Translations under genes and position numbers: made by a program
Part shown: in pieces, positions 24,970-32,946 of the stretch
How positions within the stretch are numbered: position 1 is the first letter of the stretch
Layout of the letters: the number at the start of each line of letters is the position of its first letter
Notes under the pieces: generated by a model
What the model was told of the DNA's origin: nothing
Seen by the model: only the letters and a program-made list of their open reading frames with translations
Databases searched by the model: none
NCBI RefSeq assembly: GCF_900753045.1
Contig: NZ_CAADXO010000029.1
Location: 17,369-81,368 of the forward strand
DNA from: an uncultured Phascolarctobacterium sp.
GTDB taxonomy: Bacteria; Bacillota; Negativicutes; Acidaminococcales; Acidaminococcaceae
DNA length: 64,000 nt
Reading direction: 5' to 3'

Positions 24970-25991
24970 CAGATTTCCCTCCTTAACAGGAACAAGAAGA
25001 AGGGCGCGCCCAAAAAGGCCATAATAATACCAACAGGCAGTTCAATCGGTGCAAAAATTACACGCGCAAAGGTATCACTGAGCGTAACAATGGCAATGCC
25101 CAAAAGTGCGGAGGCAGGCAGCAGAAAGCGGTAGTCGCTGCCTATCAGCAGTCGCGCCGCATGCGGCACCACAAGGCCGACAAAGCCCAGCAGGCCGACA
25201 ACGCTGACAGCGCTGGCTGCGAGCAAGGCCGCAATAGCCGTAAGAATAATGCGTGTCACCTCAACATTGACGCCAAGACCGCGCGCCATCTCATCACCCA
25301 GCTGCAGGATGTTCAGATAAGCAGCGCTGGCAAGCGCCAGAATCAGGCCGATAACAGCATACGGCAAAATAATATTTACATGCGGCCAGCTGCGTGCGGC
25401 AAGACCGCCTACCATCCACATTAAAGCACCATGCACTCTGTCGCTGTAAAAAATCATCAAGCCGCTGATACCTGCACCCAAAAAGGCAGATACCGCAACA
25501 CCGGCCAAAATAATACGTACCGGCTTGATGCCGTTTTTCCACGCCAGAATATAAATGCAGACAGCAGCCAGCATCGCACCGATGAAGGCAACAGGCGTAA
25601 TCAGATATTCCATCGCCGGGAACAAAATCATAATTACAACACCTGCCAGTCCTGCGCCGGAGCTGATGCCGATAATATGCGGGTCTGCCAGCGGATTACG
25701 CATAATCGCCTGCAGAATCGCACCGGAAAGCGACAGGTTGATGCCGACCAAGGCACCCACGATGGTACGCGGCATACGGATGTTCCAGATAATCTGACTG
25801 CGCGGATCATCACCGGGATTAAGCAGAATATCGGTAATCTCCTTAATGCTGATAATGCTGGAGCCTTTTGTTAAGCTCAAAAAGCTGCCCAATACTGCCA
25901 AGAACAAAAATATCACTAGAATAGTAATACGCCATTTAGTACGGCCGATACCAAAATGCTCCGTCTGCTCTGCAGACTGCTTATTTTCCAT
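24969..25991 (-). CDS. Cobalamin/metal-chelate ABC transporter, permease (BtuC-like)
   Basis: The 340-residue FecCD-family permease has about ten membrane segments after a cytoplasmic N-terminus and the family motifs R-x-P-R-T-I-V-G-A-L-V-G near 75, G-I-S-S-G-A-G near 105 and G-F-V-G-L-V-V-P-H-A-A-R near 265. It overlaps the binding-protein gene by 11 bp and the ATPase gene by 1 bp, so the three genes form one operon. Nearness to the cobalamin riboswitch favours cobamide uptake. Confidence 0.9.
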   Translation of the reverse strand: MENKQSAEQTEHFGIGRTKWRITILVIFLFLAVLGSFLSLTKGSSIISIKEITDILLNPGDDPRSQIIWNIRMPRTIVGALVGINLSLSGAILQAIMRNPLADPHIIGISSGAGLAGVVIMILFPAMEYLITPVAFIGAMLAAVCIYILAWKNGIKPVRIILAGVAVSAFLGAGISGLMIFYSDRVHGALMWMVGGLAARSWPHVNIILPYAVIGLILALASAAYLNILQLGDEMARGLGVNVEVTRIILTAIAALLAASAVSVVGLLGFVGLVVPHAARLLIGSDYRFLLPASALLGIAIVTLSDTFARVIFAPIELPVGIIMAFLGAPFFLFLLRREI

Positions 25992-26931
25992 TAGTAAAGA
26001 CCTCCGGATAAACCTGCTGTGCCATAAACTTTACAGCCTCAGGATAGCGCAGGCCGGGGTTAATCAAAAACAGTTTTTCCGGCAGCACATATACTCTGCC
26101 TGCTTTTACAGCCGGCAGACTGTTCCATGCGGGGTTATTTTTAAAGTCGGTGCGCAGACGGTTTTCAATTTCCTCAGGCTTGCCCATAGAGGTAATAAAG
26201 ATAATTTCCGGGTTCTGCTCTACCAGTGTTTCCATGCTGTAAGGAGTTTTATTGGATTTTCCCTTGAGCGCTGCAGCAGCAACGTTTTCAAAGCCCAGGA
26301 TATCGCTTACACAGCCGGCAATGCTGTGCGAGCCTTCTACCGTAACGGCGCTGGCTGTTGCATGCATAATAACGATGCGTTTCTTTTCCTTAGGAAGCTT
26401 ACTGGTAACGGCGGCAACCTGTTTATCCAACAGCTCATTTTCCTTTTGGGCCTTATCCTGCGTACCATAAATATCGCCCAAGGTTTTGATGGTACCCTTT
26501 ACATCCTCAAAGGTTTGGGTATCAAACTCCACTACGTTGATTTTGTTGGATTGCAGCATCGGAATAAATTTATCATGCTGATTTTTGCTGGCCAGAACCA
26601 GATCAGGCTTCAGGCCCACAAGCGCTTCCATATTAATATTGTAGACCATGCCTACCTCCGGCACAGACTTCATAGATTCGGGAATCTTGCCTACCTTAGA
26701 GCTGGCGCGACCGACTACGGTGCCGCCGACAGCCTCAATCATACTCAAATATGAAGGGCTGAGGCTTACCACTCTTTCAGGCTTTTTGGCAAGCGAAACC
26801 TGTCTGCCAGCAGCATCGGTAAGCTGCAGATAAGCCTTGTCACCGCCAGTTTGCGTTCCTACACCGCCGCAACCGGCAGCAACCAGCATAGCCGCACATA
26901 ATAGACCACAAGCAATTTTTTTCAAGAACAT
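25981..26931 (-). CDS. Cobalamin/metal-chelate ABC transporter, binding lipoprotein (BtuF-like)
   Basis: This Peripla_BP_2 protein (316 residues) has a lipobox V-A-A-G-C, the typical opening P-E-R-V-V-S-L-S-P-S, then V-G-L-K-P-D-L-V-L-A and a C-terminal lobe ending R-Y-P-E-A-V. The ATG at 26931 is preferred over an upstream GTG because GAGG lies eight bases before it. It is first in the operon. Its 5' leader holds a 31-nt near-palindrome (26955-26985) but not a recognisable cobalamin riboswitch. Confidence 0.88.
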   Translation of the reverse strand: MFLKKIACGLLCAAMLVAAGCGGVGTQTGGDKAYLQLTDAAGRQVSLAKKPERVVSLSPSYLSMIEAVGGTVVGRASSKVGKIPESMKSVPEVGMVYNINMEALVGLKPDLVLASKNQHDKFIPMLQSNKINVVEFDTQTFEDVKGTIKTLGDIYGTQDKAQKENELLDKQVAAVTSKLPKEKKRIVIMHATASAVTVEGSHSIAGCVSDILGFENVAAAALKGKSNKTPYSMETLVEQNPEIIFITSMGKPEEIENRLRTDFKNNPAWNSLPAVKAGRVYVLPEKLFLINPGLRYPEAVKFMAQQVYPEVFTNGK

Positions 26932-27061
26932 GTTAATCACCTCATACTCATCTTATATTACCCAAGCCCAAGGCTTTGGCAATATATATAACTCTCTGAT
27001 AAAAAAAGCTTAATAATATTGCCCTCATAATAGCACAAATCAGAAGTGTAGTCAATGAAAG

Positions 27062-27090
27062 TTGCTAAGAAGCGCACATAATAGTATAAT
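27062..27090 (+). promoter_or_regulatory. Promoter of the DUF896-rluA unit
   Basis: TTGCTA (27062-27067) and TATAAT (27085-27090) are spaced by 17 bp, about 40 bp before the DUF896 start. Confidence 0.65.
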
Positions 27091-27130
27091 TAAATGAATA
27101 AGCTTGTTATAACAAAGGAGTAAAAATATT

Positions 27131-27328
27131 ATGGAAATCACTGCAATGATTAACCGCATAAATGCATTAGCCAAAAAGAAGAAAACTTCCGGACTGACCC
27201 CGGAGGAGCTGGCAGAACAAAAGGAGCTGTACAAGGAATATCTGGCCAACATCCGCAGCCAGCTGAAGGCACAGCTCGATAACATCGAGGTAGTCGACGA
27301 GCTGCCGGATAAAAAACAGCTGCACTGA
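27131..27328 (+). CDS. DUF896 family small protein (YnzC-like)
   Basis: The 65-residue protein matches DUF896: I-N-R-I-N-A-L-A-K-K-K-K near the start, then G-L-T-P-E-E-L-A-E-Q and L-R/K-x-Y-L-A-N-I-R-S-Q-L-K. It should be two short helices in the cytoplasm, function unknown. An AAAGGAG site precedes the ATG. Its stop overlaps the start of the pseudouridine synthase (TGATG), so the two are translationally coupled. Confidence 0.9.
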   Translation: MEITAMINRINALAKKKKTSGLTPEELAEQKELYKEYLANIRSQLKAQLDNIEVVDELPDKKQLH

Positions 27329-27981
27329 TGGCTGCTATCCTATCGCCATCCATGCTGGCTTACGAGGACGATTTTCTGCTGATTATCGATAAGCCTGCAG
27401 GCATGCTGGTGCACCCCACTGTCAGCGAGCGAGGCACAACGCTCTACGATTACGTCAAAGCATATTATGAAGCCAACGGCATTAATGCCGGTATACATCC
27501 CGTGTCGCGTCTGGACCGCAACACCTCCGGCCTGGTTATTTTCGCCAAAGAGCCTGTTGTCCAGCACTGGCTGAGCCAGCAGCAGGTTGAAAAGGAATAT
27601 CTGGCGCTGGCCTGCGGACGCTTTGAAAACAGCGAAGGTATTATAGAAGCACCTATTGCCCGCAAGGACGGCAGTATCATCGAACGCTGTGTTGATTACA
27701 CGTGCGGCAAATACGCTAAAACAGCCTACGAGGTTTTGGCAGCCTACACCAGCTGCACGCTGCTCAAGGTCCGTCTTTGCACCGGACGCACGCATCAGAT
27801 ACGTGTCCACCTTGCTTCCATCGGCCATCCGCTCGTAAACGACAATCTTTACGGCACTCCCGGCCCCCAGGCACGCCATGCACTGCATGCCTACCGCCTG
27901 GCCTTCAAGCATCCGGTCAGCGATGTATTTTTAGAAATTACCCGCGCTTTGCCGGAGGATTTACAGAAACTTCTGTACTAA
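27328..27981 (+). CDS. RluA family RNA pseudouridine synthase
   Basis: The 217-residue protein converts uridine to pseudouridine in rRNA or tRNA. The catalytic motif H-P-V-S-R-L-D-R-N-T-S-G (aspartate near residue 59) and the later G-R-T-H-Q-I-R-V-H-L-A near 152 are intact. There is no N-terminal S4 domain, so it is a short RluA type; the exact target site cannot be told. Confidence 0.92.
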   Translation: MAAILSPSMLAYEDDFLLIIDKPAGMLVHPTVSERGTTLYDYVKAYYEANGINAGIHPVSRLDRNTSGLVIFAKEPVVQHWLSQQQVEKEYLALACGRFENSEGIIEAPIARKDGSIIERCVDYTCGKYAKTAYEVLAAYTSCTLLKVRLCTGRTHQIRVHLASIGHPLVNDNLYGTPGPQARHALHAYRLAFKHPVSDVFLEITRALPEDLQKLLY

Positions 27982-28066
27982 ATAAGCAGACCATGATATA
28001 ATTAGTGTATACTAATGTAAAGACAGAGTAGCTGTAAGGCTACCCTGAATAAGGAGGAATAGACAA

Positions 28067-28996
28067 ATGCCCTTAGTTACATCTACTGAAATGTTCAAAA
28101 AAGCTTACGAAGGCCACTATGCTGTTGGTGCCTTCAACGTCAACAACATGGAAATCATCCAAGGTATCGTTGCCGCAGCACAACAGGAAAAATCTCCGCT
28201 GATTCTGCAGGTAAGTGCCGGCGCCCGCAAATACGCTAACCACATCTACCTGATGAAGCTGGTTGAAGCAGCAATCGAAGACACCGGTCTGCCTATCTGC
28301 CTGCATCTGGACCACGGCGAAGATTTTGACATCTGCAAAGCCTGCGTCGACGGCGGCTTCACCTCCGTTATGATTGACGGCAGCAAGCATCCTTTTGAAG
28401 AAAATATCGAAATGACCCGCCGTGTTGTTGAATATGCACACGAAAGAGGCGTTGTAGTTGAGGCAGAGCTTGGCCGACTGGCAGGCGTTGAAGACGCTGT
28501 TAAGGTTAACACCAAGGACGCTACCTACACCGATCCCGATCAGGCTGTAGAATTCGTTGAACGCACCGGCTGCGACAGCTTGGCTATCGCTATCGGCACC
28601 AGTCATGGCGCTTACAAATTCAAAGGCAAACCGGAACTGGACTTCGCACGTCTGGAAAAAATCACCAACTTGCTGCCCGGTTATCCGCTGGTTCTGCATG
28701 GTGCCTCCACCGTTATCCCGTCCTTTGTTGAAGAATGCAACAAATACGGCGGCAAGCTGGACGGCGCTCAAGGCGTACCTGAAGACATGCTGCTGCAAGC
28801 AGGCAAATTCGGCGTTTGCAAAATCAACATCGATACCGACCTGCGTCTGGCAATGACCGCTTCCATCCGTAAGCATCTTGTAGAAAACCCCGGCGACTTC
28901 GATCCTCGCCAATACCTGAAACCCGCACGCCAAGCTATCCAAGACATGGTAGCTCACAAAATGCGTGACGTACTCAACAGCAGCAACAGACTGTAA
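28067..28996 (+). CDS. fba: Fructose-bisphosphate aldolase, class II
   Basis: This zinc aldolase cleaves fructose 1,6-bisphosphate in glycolysis. The 309-residue protein has the metal site H-L-D-H-G-E near residue 82, V-E-A-E-L-G near 134, G-T-S-H-G-A-Y near 178 and L-H-G-A-S near 209. The extended loop and length fit the Firmicute FbaA type. AAGGAGG precedes the ATG; a palindrome ATTAGTGTATACTAAT at 28001-28016 overlaps the -10 region and might be an operator. Confidence 0.95.
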   Translation: MPLVTSTEMFKKAYEGHYAVGAFNVNNMEIIQGIVAAAQQEKSPLILQVSAGARKYANHIYLMKLVEAAIEDTGLPICLHLDHGEDFDICKACVDGGFTSVMIDGSKHPFEENIEMTRRVVEYAHERGVVVEAELGRLAGVEDAVKVNTKDATYTDPDQAVEFVERTGCDSLAIAIGTSHGAYKFKGKPELDFARLEKITNLLPGYPLVLHGASTVIPSFVEECNKYGGKLDGAQGVPEDMLLQAGKFGVCKINIDTDLRLAMTASIRKHLVENPGDFDPRQYLKPARQAIQDMVAHKMRDVLNSSNRL

Positions 28997-29016
28997 GCTA
29001 TAACCATTTAAAAACT

Positions 29017-29056
29017 AAAATGCACCATTCCCGAGTGTTAAGGAATGGTGCATTTT
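29017..29056. terminator. Bidirectional terminator between fba and the MBL-fold nuclease
   Basis: AAAATGCACCATTCC pairs perfectly with GGAATGGTGCATTTT, followed by TTAT on the plus strand. Confidence 0.85.
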
Positions 29057-29086
29057 TTATTTACGCAAAGCGTATATCATTTTTTC

Positions 29087-30694
29087 TTACAAATCCTTCA
29101 GGATATCGTCCATATATTTATGCAGCTTTTCCAGCTTCTTGCGTACCATAACTGCTTTATCCGGGTTACGCGCCACAATCTGTTCGATTTTGCTGCGCTG
29201 CAGCAGATAATCGCGTTCCATACCACGCATATAAGCGCGCAGGTCGATAGCAGCAGGCTCAACCTGAACCATTTCGGATTCATGCATCTGCCACTCGGTA
29301 CCATGGATTTCGGCGCAGTCACCGAAGTGCGGGATGTAGGTTGCCGTGCCCAGATTGCGTCCCAGCGAATCTGCCAGCTCCATGGCTGCATCAAGCTCGC
29401 CGTGCGTAACGAAAAAGGCCTTAGGAACCTCCTTCATGCTGCTGTACCAGGCTAAAAGCTGCTGCTTATCCGCATGGGCGGAAAAGCCCTTCATATTGTA
29501 AATTTTGGCGTTGACTCTGATATCCTCGCCCATAATCTTAATGCGCTTAATGCCTTCTATCAGCCTGCGTCCGATAGTGCCCTCCGCCTGATAGCCGGCA
29601 AATACTATGCTGCTGTCCTCACGCCACAGATTATGCTTAAGGTGATGCAGAATACGTCCGGCATCTGCCATACCGCTGGCCGAAATAACAATCTTGCTGC
29701 CCGGAATTTCGTTAATCGCCATGGATTCCTGCACCGTTGCGGTAAAGCGCAAGTTATGCATAGACACCAGCCTGCGTCCCTGCATTGCGTAAAGCGCCCG
29801 CGCTTCCTCATCATATTCCTCGGGATTCGTCATAGTAATCTGCGTAGCTCTGTTGGCCATAGGACTATCTACATAAATCGGAATCTCCGGAATTTTTCCT
29901 TCCGCCTGCAGCTTTTGGAAATAGTACAGCAGTACCTGCGTACGCCCTACAGCAAACGCAGGAATAATAACATTACCGCCACGCTCGACAGTATCGTTGA
30001 TAATATTCGCCAGCTCACCTTCCTTATCATAGGCTTCATGGATGCGGTTGCCATAGGTAGATTCTGTAATAATAAAATCCGCACCGCCTGCTGCCGCCGG
30101 GTCTTCAATAATCGGCTGATTCGGCTGACCGATATCGCCGGTAAAAATCAAGCGCGTCTTTTTATCGCCTTCGTTAACAGACATTTCTACGAAAGCAGAG
30201 CCAAGAATGTGTCCCGCAACGCGGAAGGTGACGGTAACACCGGGAACAACATTAAACGCTTCGCCAAAGCTGCGCAGCTTGAACAAATGCAAGGCTCTGG
30301 CAGCATCATCAACCGTAAACAGCGGCTCAACAATCTTTTTGCCGGCACGCATGCCCTTACGGTTGGCGTATTCCGCCTCACCCTCCTGAATGTGCGCGCT
30401 GTCCGGCAGCAAAATCGAGCACAGCTCCTCCGTCGATTTAGTGCAATAGATGGGGCCGCGGAAGCCTTCCTTGACCAGCTTCGGCAACAGACCGCTGTGG
30501 TCAACATGGGCGTGCGTCAATACAACAGCCTCAATCTCTCCCGGATGAAACAAAAAATCCTTTTCGTTCAGCGCCTTAATCAGCTTGGAGCCCTGGAACA
30601 TGCCGCAGTCTACCAAAAACTTATGTGCGCCTACCTCCAGCAGATAACAGGAACCTGTAACAGTGCGCGTTGCACCTAAAAAAGTTATTTTCAT
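29087..30694 (-). CDS. MBL-fold beta-CASP RNA-processing exonuclease
   Basis: The 535-residue protein is a metallo-beta-lactamase/beta-CASP nuclease (YSH1/CPSF-73-like), a family that cuts or trims RNA. The zinc motif H-A-H-V-D-H-S-G is near residue 65. The beta-CASP insert, with F-A-V-G-R-T-Q and G-S-K-I-V-I-S-A-S-G-M, and the C-terminal H-G-E (near residue 410) are present. The start at 30694 is chosen for its GGAGG site. The target RNA is unknown. Confidence 0.92.
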   Translation of the reverse strand: MKITFLGATRTVTGSCYLLEVGAHKFLVDCGMFQGSKLIKALNEKDFLFHPGEIEAVVLTHAHVDHSGLLPKLVKEGFRGPIYCTKSTEELCSILLPDSAHIQEGEAEYANRKGMRAGKKIVEPLFTVDDAARALHLFKLRSFGEAFNVVPGVTVTFRVAGHILGSAFVEMSVNEGDKKTRLIFTGDIGQPNQPIIEDPAAAGGADFIITESTYGNRIHEAYDKEGELANIINDTVERGGNVIIPAFAVGRTQVLLYYFQKLQAEGKIPEIPIYVDSPMANRATQITMTNPEEYDEEARALYAMQGRRLVSMHNLRFTATVQESMAINEIPGSKIVISASGMADAGRILHHLKHNLWREDSSIVFAGYQAEGTIGRRLIEGIKRIKIMGEDIRVNAKIYNMKGFSAHADKQQLLAWYSSMKEVPKAFFVTHGELDAAMELADSLGRNLGTATYIPHFGDCAEIHGTEWQMHESEMVQVEPAAIDLRAYMRGMERDYLLQRSKIEQIVARNPDKAVMVRKKLEKLHKYMDDILKDL

Positions 30695-30798
30695 CGCAAA
30701 GCCTCCATTCTGCAAGTAGTATTTTCAGTTATATTTTATAATTCTACAAAACGAAGGGAAAATCCTTTTTATTGGGGAAATTAGTGGGATGAAGAAAA

Positions 30799-30831
30799 AG
30801 CAGACTCTGAGTTTTTACTCAAAATCTGCTT
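30799..30831 (-). terminator. Terminator of the small Cys-rich protein gene
   Basis: AAGCAGA and GAGT arms pair with ACTC and TCTGCTT, followed by TTTC on the minus strand. Confidence 0.7.
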
Positions 30832-30869
30832 GTCTGTTGTTTAGTTATTCGGCTTCAAATCTTGGCATA

Positions 30870-31064
30870 TTAAAGCCCTCTATTAAGGTCATCCATAAAG
30901 CCACACTTGCAATCAGCCCCATAGCAACTTCCTTCTTCCCATACGTGAACAAGTTCATTGCAAATAGGGCAACGAGTATTAGTTTCATTTTTAACAAATG
31001 CATCATAGTATGCCTCTTCTAATAATTCAAAACGTAACTTTTCCTCTTTGGTTTCAAAATCCAT
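30870..31064 (-). CDS. Small zinc-ribbon-like protein
   Basis: The 64-residue protein has a charged N-terminal helix and two cysteine pairs (C-P-I-C near 33-36, then C-x5-C-x-C near 48-56), which suggests a small metal-binding fold. AAGGAGG precedes the ATG and a terminator follows, so it looks real. The function is unknown. Confidence 0.65.
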   Translation of the reverse strand: MDFETKEEKLRFELLEEAYYDAFVKNETNTRCPICNELVHVWEEGSCYGADCKCGFMDDLNRGL

Positions 31065-31163
31065 ACAAAAACCTCCTTACAGCCAACTGCCTGATAATCT
31101 CTAAAGCAAAGATACTGTTCATCTGTTTCCATAGCCTTCGCCTCTTTAATTATAAAATCTTTT

Positions 31164-31313
31164 TCAGCTTCTTCTTATCCACCAGTATAAAATCAATATA
31201 CCACTAGCTAGACCGTGTGACCATATAACCCACTCATGTAGGCTCATTTGAGGAAAAATTCTTACAGCTTCAACTATGACGCTAATAGTGAATAACCAAA
31301 TTAGTATTTTCAT
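31164..31313 (-). CDS. Possible 49-residue membrane protein
   Basis: The frame encodes two hydrophobic segments (I-L-I-W-L-F-T-I-S-V-I-V and G-I-L-I-L-Y-W-W-I) joined by a short polar loop with H-E-W-V-I-W-S-H and ends R-R-S. There is no clear ribosome binding site before its ATG. Codon pattern and hydrophobic profile suggest a protein, but it could be chance. It lies between the small Cys-rich gene and the toxin-like locus. Confidence 0.35.
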   Translation of the reverse strand: MKILIWLFTISVIVEAVRIFPQMSLHEWVIWSHGLASGILILYWWIRRS

Positions 31314-31339
31314 TTTGCTAAAACGTGGTAGAATATAGA

Positions 31340-31416
31340 TAGATGGGCATTTTGCCCTACCTGCTGCCCTCTTTATTTACGCTTTTTGCTCTTGCGATTT
31401 ACAGGGGGCTTTTTTT
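31340..31416 (+). ncRNA. Candidate antisense RNA of a type I toxin-antitoxin locus
   Basis: A promoter-like TTTTCA-16-TAGAAT (about 31307-31334) precedes two hairpins, GGGC/GCCC (31345-31357) and GCCCTCT/AGGGGGC (31366-31409), the second followed by T7. The predicted RNA of about 80 nt overlaps the 3' end of a small hydrophobic frame on the minus strand (31485-31399), the layout of txpA/RatA-type loci. Confidence 0.4.
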
Positions 31417-31515
31417 GTCGCCAGATTTTTTATTTTTTCTTTTATCAGCATAGGCAATCAATACAGAAATCAATGTGTAATGCATATTCTCGGCGACTGT
31501 TTATTCCTCATCCAC
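31399..31515 (-). pseudogene. Possible small toxin-like peptide with an in-frame stop
   Basis: A promoter (TGGACG-17-TATAAT, minus strand, near 31540-31570) and AGGAGG lead to a GTG at 31515. After four codons a TAA interrupts, and the same frame continues from an ATG at 31485 as a 28-residue peptide: a short hydrophobic stretch (L-I-S-V-L-I-A-Y-A) followed by a lysine-rich tail. This is the form of type I toxins. Either the toxin is inactivated by the stop or translation starts at the internal ATG. Confidence 0.35.
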
Positions 31516-31761
31516 GCTTTCACCTCCTTATTATAATTGCATTATAACTTATCTTAATTATTTCGTCCATACTTTTATATTTTTCGTTTTTTTAACAAAA
31601 ACGTATAAACCACATTCTCATGCTGTTACAAAAAATAAATTATTTAAAAAGCGAAATTAAACCTCACATCCGCTCGCATACAAAAAAATATTCTGCACAA
31701 GCAATACCTTACTTCTCAGAATATATGCTATAATATAAGTAATAAGAGGGTGGTGATTACC

Positions 31762-31872
31762 ATGATTGACATTATTGCTGCTTTAATTGGCTTCGGCGCA
31801 GTTCTAATAGTTCCTTTCGCAACTATAGAATTTCTTATTGAAACATACGAGGATTTTTTTGAAGATAACTAA
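31762..31872 (+). CDS. Tiny membrane peptide (36 residues) with its own promoter and terminator
   Basis: An extended -10 (TGCTATAAT, 31726-31734), a GGGTGGTG ribosome binding site and an ATG lead into a 36-residue peptide with one membrane segment (about residues 4-27) and an acidic end (E-T-Y-E-D-F-F-E-D-N). A GTCC-CTCA/TGAG-GGAC hairpin with T5 follows at 31894-31915. The complete unit of about 180 nt argues for a real gene. The acidic tail is unlike most type I toxins. Confidence 0.5.
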   Translation: MIDIIAALIGFGAVLIVPFATIEFLIETYEDFFEDN

Positions 31873-31893
31873 TGATTTATATATTTCACTTTT

Positions 31894-31915
31894 GTCCACT
31901 CACGCCTGAGCGGAC
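31894..31915 (+). terminator. Terminator of the 36-residue peptide gene
   Basis: GTCC-CTCA pairs with TGAG-GGAC, followed by TTTTTATTTAT. The 31065-32022 stretch holds no larger gene than the small frames and the RNA listed here. Confidence 0.7.
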
Positions 31916-32022
31916 TTTTTATTTATATAGCAATTTTCTGATACCTCCATATCATGAGCCTACGCCCTATATTGTACCATCTCCAGGACAATAAAAAACT
32001 CACAGCACAACTATGAGTTTTT

Positions 32023-32280
32023 TCATACGTACTTTTTAAGTCTTGGGTAATAGTCACTAATTTCTTTTAAAAACAATTCCACAATGATAGATTCATTTCT
32101 TGATTTGGCAATAATATCATGCTGATTACGTTCAACATAGGCAGTAACAAATATGCCATCTTCTTTCCAAATAACGAAGCCCTCTTCTGCCCGTACTTGC
32201 CTGCTATATCCTAATATATTATAACAGTAACCAGGGATATTTTCTTTTTCTAACAATACTTTCAGTTCATCACACGTCAT
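32023..32280 (-). CDS. Small protein of unknown function
   Basis: The start at 32280 has AGAGGTG eight bases upstream; a longer frame to 32313 lacks one. The 85-residue protein begins M-T-C-D-E-L-K-V-L-L-E-K-E-N-I-P and has alternating hydrophobic strands followed by a C-terminal helix. Its size and mixed alpha/beta look resemble small immunity-type proteins, but I do not recognise a family. It faces the RhuM remnant. Confidence 0.55.
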   Translation of the reverse strand: MTCDELKVLLEKENIPGYCYNILGYSRQVRAEEGFVIWKEDGIFVTAYVERNQHDIIAKSRNESIIVELFLKEISDYYPRLKKYV

Positions 32281-32311
32281 TTGTAAACACCTCTTGTAAA
32301 TAATCCCTTTC

Positions 32312-32719
32312 AATTATAACATTAATGACGGCAAGACCGCTATCAAACTTTATGCTGATAACGGAACTGTATGGCTGACACAGGCACAAATAGCTGAGTT
32401 GTTTAACAAGGAGCGCAGCAGTATCAGTAAGCACATAAAAAATATTTTCAACGAAGGCGAACTATATGAAAAAAGCAATGTGAACTTTCTTCACATTGCA
32501 AATTCAAACAAGCCAGTTACCTTTTATAGCCTTTGCGTAATTCTTGCTGTCGGTTTTCATGTCCGTTCACCGCGCGGCACACAGTTCCGTCAATGGGCAA
32601 ACAATACCTTTAGCATTAACCCAACAGATTACCTAAAAAATACGCAAAAGAGATCCCGAGCTTGGGACTTACATAGGGACAAATTGTCCCAAAGTAGCAA
32701 TGACAACTCAAAGCGTTAA
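32312..32719 (+). pseudogene. Truncated RhuM-family (virulence protein) remnant
   Basis: The frame keeps the N-terminal part of the RhuM family: G-T-V-W-L-T-Q-A-Q-I-A-E-L-F, a helix-turn-helix-like S-S-I-S-K-H-I-K-N-I-F-N-E-G-E-L, and R-G-T-Q-F-R-Q-W-A. It has no ATG start, a shortened middle, and stops soon after, while intact members have over 300 residues. It is best read as a decayed gene beside a tRNA, a common integration neighbourhood. Confidence 0.7.
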
Positions 32720-32751
32720 AAATTGTCGCACTTTAGTCGCAAAAACAAAAA

Positions 32752-32773
32752 GAACCGCATTCTCATGCGGTTC
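32752..32773 (-). terminator. Terminator of tRNA-Pro
   Basis: GAACCGCAT pairs with ATGCGGTTC, followed by TTTTTG on the minus strand, 15 bases after the tRNA 3' end. Confidence 0.8.
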
Positions 32774-32787
32774 CTAAGTTTTAAATT

Positions 32788-32864
32788 TGGTCGGGGCGGC
32801 GAGATTCGAACTCACGGCCTCTTGTACCCGAAACAAGCGCGCTACCAAACTGCGCCACGCCCCG
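32788..32864 (-). tRNA. tRNA-Pro (anticodon CGG)
   Basis: On the minus strand the 7-bp acceptor stem CGGGGCG/CGCCCCG, D arm (G-C-G-C...G-C-G-C), anticodon arm CTTGT-TTCGGGT-ACAAG and TYC arm with GTTCGAATC all fold. The loop TTCGGGT gives anticodon CGG for proline codon CCG. The CCA end is encoded. Confidence 0.95.
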
Positions 32865-32946
32865 ACATTTGTTGTTGCTGTTCATCAGCAACGAATGTAA
32901 TTATAAAGCATCTTTAAGCTTTTGTCAACACTTTTTTTGAAAAATT

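Noticed and set aside
26932..27061. Second cobalamin riboswitch before the BtuF-like gene
   Set aside because: The gap is too short and lacks the CCGCAACTGTAA-type core. Only a 31-nt palindrome is present.
29474..30679. Plus-strand open frame of 401 codons opposite the beta-CASP nuclease
   Set aside because: It is antisense to a clear MBL-fold gene with intact catalytic motifs and has no motif of its own.
31000..31106. Small minus-strand frame of about 35 codons overlapping the Cys-rich gene
   Set aside because: It has a weak ribosome binding site, no hydrophobic or charged pattern and overlaps a better-supported gene start.
32723..32917. Plus-strand frame encoding G-E-I-R-T-H-G-L-L-Y-P
   Set aside because: It reads the tRNA-Pro gene in antisense. 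This type of peptide is a well-known false annotation across tRNA genes.
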